Shown here in pieces: positions 61,985-64,000 of a DNA stretch of 64,000 nucleotides (its first letter is position 1; the number at the start of each line of letters is the position of its first letter). The notes beneath the pieces were generated by a model. That model was given only the letters and a program-made list of their open reading frames with translations, searched no databases and was not told the origin of the DNA. The position numbers and the translations under genes were made by a program. The stretch spans positions 9,337-73,336 of the forward strand of contig JAVBQQ010000015.1 of NCBI GenBank assembly GCA_031548875.1, given 5' to 3'. The DNA comes from JAAYCI01 sp031548875. GTDB taxonomy: Bacteria; Bacillota; Clostridia; Oscillospirales; Ruminococcaceae.

Positions 61985-63154
61985 TCAAACGCTGAGGTAG
62001 CCGCTGTCCAACGGGTTCACCCGGCCGCCGCCGTCGTGCACCTCAAAGTGCAGGTGGGCGCCGAACGAGTTGCCGGTGTTGCCCACGGCGGCGATGGTCT
62101 GCTTTGTGGCCACCTGGGTGCCCACGCCCACGTACAGCGCGCTGCAGTGGGCGTACAGTGTGCGCAGGCCGCCGCCGTGGTCCACGATGAGATAGTTGCC
62201 GTAGCTGTAGTGCCATTCGGCCGTGATGACCGTGCCCGAGGCGGCGGCGACGATGTCCGTGCCCTCGCCGGCGGGGATATCGATGCCGTAGTGCCAGCCG
62301 GTGTTGGAGCGCGGGTCGCCGTAATAGCTGCTGATGCTGCTGCTGGCGGGCACCGGCCAGCTGAGCGGCCCGTCGTACCGCACAGATCCGTCGTTGTCGT
62401 TGCTGCCTCTGGCGGCGGCCTCGGCAAAGATGCGGTCAAGCTCCGCCTGCAGCTCTTCCACGCTCTCCTCGGTCTCCTCGGTCTCCTGCTCGCTCTCCTG
62501 GATGGCAGCCGCGGCCTGTGCGGCCAGGAACTGCATCTCCGCCACCTTGGCGGCCGCCCAATCCCGGTTTTGCTGCAGGGTGGCAAGTTCCTCGGTGAGC
62601 CGGCTGATCGAGCCTTCGATCTCCAGCTTCTGCCGCTCGAAGGCCTCCTTTTTGTTTGCAAGGTCTTCCAGCACGGCGGTGTCGTTTTGGGAGATGCGCT
62701 GCAGCGCATCCAGCATCTGGAAGAAATCGGTGAACGATTCCACGCTGAGGACCTGCGCCAACACGCTCTGGTTGTTCATCTTGTAGATGGCCACGAGACG
62801 TTTTTCGAACAGCTCGCGGTTTTCTTGCAGTGCGGCGATGGTGCCGGACAGCTCTTTCGTCTTGCGGTCCAGCTGGCCCTCGGTGTCCTGCAAGAACAGC
62901 TCCTGTTCGTCAATAAGGCCGACGAGTGTTTCGTAGTTCTGCTGGTATTCCTGCACGGCGGCCTCGGCCTTTTCCTTGTCGCTCTGGCTGGAGACGATGC
63001 GCTCCTCCAGTTCGTCGAGGAAGGCCATCTTTTCGTCGATCTCCGCCTGCACCTCCTCGGCGGTGCGGGAAGCGTATGCCGGCGGCGAGAGCGGCACCGC
63101 CACAAGGCAGATGACGCAGGCCAGGGCGATCAGCGTGAGTTTTTTCTTCTTCAA
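61985..63154 (-). CDS. M23 family metallopeptidase with coiled coil (EnvC-like), copy 1
   Basis: 389-residue paralogue of the next gene, with the same order: signal peptide (KKKKLTLIALACVICLVAVPLSPPAYA), coiled coil of about 210 residues, an acidic Glu/Gln-rich linker and an M23 domain with zinc ligands in WHYGIDI and HLHFEVH. Both genes contain identical segments such as FEKRLVAIYK and the ENR/NRE repeats. The start is a TTG six bases after GGAGGGGGA. A TTGATT-N17-TAGGAT promoter lies about 80 bases upstream. The two copies probably act on peptidoglycan at division sites. Confidence 0.93.
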   Translation of the reverse strand: MKKKKLTLIALACVICLVAVPLSPPAYASRTAEEVQAEIDEKMAFLDELEERIVSSQSDKEKAEAAVQEYQQNYETLVGLIDEQELFLQDTEGQLDRKTKELSGTIAALQENRELFEKRLVAIYKMNNQSVLAQVLSVESFTDFFQMLDALQRISQNDTAVLEDLANKKEAFERQKLEIEGSISRLTEELATLQQNRDWAAAKVAEMQFLAAQAAAAIQESEQETEETEESVEELQAELDRIFAEAAARGSNDNDGSVRYDGPLSWPVPASSSISSYYGDPRSNTGWHYGIDIPAGEGTDIVAAASGTVITAEWHYSYGNYLIVDHGGGLRTLYAHCSALYVGVGTQVATKQTIAAVGNTGNSFGAHLHFEVHDGGGRVNPLDSGYLSV

Positions 63155-63235
63155 GGGTCCCCCTCCTTGGCGGTGCGATGGCACCGGATACACCAGATAG
63201 ATAAATTACATATGGCAATTTACACCGTGTATCTT

Positions 63236-63264
63236 ATCCTAACGCATTTGTACGTTAAAATCAA
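63236..63264 (-). promoter_or_regulatory. Promoter of the tandem M23 genes
   Basis: Minus-strand TTGATT and TAGGAT with 17-base spacing. Confidence 0.5.
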
Positions 63265-63302
63265 GCCTTGCGTGTGAAAACTGCGCACACAGGCGGAGGG
63301 TG

Positions 63303-63331
63303 TGGAAATCGTGCCGAAAAAAGCGTATAAT
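63303..63331 (+). promoter_or_regulatory. Promoter of nagA
   Basis: TGGAAA and TATAAT with 17-base spacing, about 40 bases before the nagA start codon. Confidence 0.5.
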
Positions 63332-63372
63332 GATACAAAATATACCGCTGCAGGCGAAGGAGGATCCGCCGG

Positions 63373-64000
63373 ATGGTCGTGACAAACGGGCTCGTATTCA
63401 CCGAAGACTGCGCCTTTGCGCGCAGGGACCTCGCCTTCGAGGGGGACCGCATCACCCAGATCGCCCCGGCGGGCAGCTTGCCGGCGGGGCAGGCCATCAA
63501 CGCGGCGGGGGGGCTTGTGCTGCCCGGGCTGGTGGACATCCACACCCACGGCGCCGTGGATGCCGATTTTTCGGACAGCGACGCGGAGGGTATCCCGCGG
63601 ATGCTGGACTACTACGCCCAGCAAGGCGTGACGAGCGTGCTGGGCACCGTGCTGGCGCTGGATAAGAAAAAAATGGCCGCGGCGTTGAAGGCGGCAAAAC
63701 CGCTGGTGGGCGCCGGGGAACACGGTGCAGTGCTGCGGGGCATGCGCCTGGAGGGGCCTTTTTTGAGCGCCAAGCGCCCCGGCGCGCAGGATCCAGGTTT
63801 TTTCAGGGCGCCCAGCATCGCGCTGTTCGACGAGCTGTTCGAGCAGGCCGACGGCAACGTGCGGTTTGTGGACGTGGCCCCCGAGCTGCCCGGTGTGCTG
63901 GATTTCATCCGCGCGGTGTGCCGGCGGTGCCCGGTGTCGCTGGGGCATTCGGACGCCAGCTATAACGAATCCGCCTCGGCGTTCACGGCGGGCGCGGGGC
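63373..64000 (+). CDS. nagA: N-acetylglucosamine-6-phosphate deacetylase, 3' end outside window
   Basis: The first 209 residues of a metal-dependent amidohydrolase that deacetylates GlcNAc-6-phosphate during amino sugar and cell-wall recycling. Visible motifs are GLVLPGLVDIHTHGAVDADF (HTH metal site), MRLEGPFLSAKRPGAQ with the conserved glutamate, and PVSLGHSDASY. AGGAGG lies upstream of the ATG at 63373. The frame stays open to the right edge. nagB is often next and may lie outside the window. Confidence 0.92.
   Translation, partial: MVVTNGLVFTEDCAFARRDLAFEGDRITQIAPAGSLPAGQAINAAGGLVLPGLVDIHTHGAVDADFSDSDAEGIPRMLDYYAQQGVTSVLGTVLALDKKKMAAALKAAKPLVGAGEHGAVLRGMRLEGPFLSAKRPGAQDPGFFRAPSIALFDELFEQADGNVRFVDVAPELPGVLDFIRAVCRRCPVSLGHSDASYNESASAFTAGAG

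Overview
The window looks like chromosomal DNA from a GC-rich, strictly anaerobic member of the Clostridia (Bacillota). The evidence is AAAGGAGG-type ribosome binding sites, T-box leaders, lrgAB and a LiaF-like protein, together with an anaerobe's enzyme set: 2-oxoacid:ferredoxin oxidoreductase, rubrerythrin, NfnAB-type transhydrogenase, FeoAB and QueH. A relative of the Oscillospiraceae or Christensenellaceae would fit, but that placement is inference. There is no rRNA, tRNA, CRISPR array, transposase or phage gene. Most long reading frames opposite real genes are shadows produced by the high GC content.

Layout. 1-3.5 kb: the end of a catabolic operon (TRAP transporter DctQ/DctM, a metal-dependent amidohydrolase and an SDR dehydrogenase). 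4-8.5 kb: a DUF4256 protein, a PhnB-like VOC protein and a co-directional 2-oxoacid:ferredoxin oxidoreductase/rubrerythrin operon. 8.8-13.3 kb, minus strand: lrgAB, a LytTR regulator with a LiaF-like membrane protein, a TVP38 protein and a beta-hydroxyacid dehydrogenase. 13.4-19.6 kb: lipoate-protein ligase, an encapsulin nanocompartment with its ferritin-like cargo, and a calcium-type P-ATPase coupled to its TetR regulator. 19.8-24.8 kb: a FapA-like protein and the ferrous iron locus feoA-feoA-feoB, with two copies of one palindromic operator. 25-33 kb: a PTS EIIC-EAL fusion, a PRPP synthetase, a GH13 glucosidase, a TetR regulator and an extended SDR protein. 33.4-38.7 kb: membrane proteins DUF1576 and DUF1538, Tag glycosylase, a THEP1-like NTPase and a PII-like protein. 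38.8-47.3 kb: branched-chain amino acid synthesis (ilvA, then ilvBNCD), each part behind its own T-box, with a DUF815 ATPase gene between them. 47.5-52.6 kb: NfnAB, a cation efflux protein and two overlapping TetR genes. 52.7-63.2 kb, minus strand: queH, an aminotransferase, a tyrosine phenol-lyase-like gene behind a tyrosine-type T-box, a FIST/hybrid histidine kinase pair, a deoxyinosine glycosylase and two tandem M23 peptidases. The window ends inside nagA.

The most unusual signal is a family of intergenic elements at about 30.6, 40.2 and 41.6 kb. The two full copies share a conserved core, but their terminal and internal helices differ in sequence while keeping base pairing. That is compensatory change, as expected of a structured RNA or a selected DNA hairpin. 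Other points of interest are a T-box on a tyrosine-lyase family gene, an intrinsic terminator placed between promoter and coding sequence of the encapsulin operon, and the matching GTTAGC-N4-GCTAAC boxes in the feo locus.
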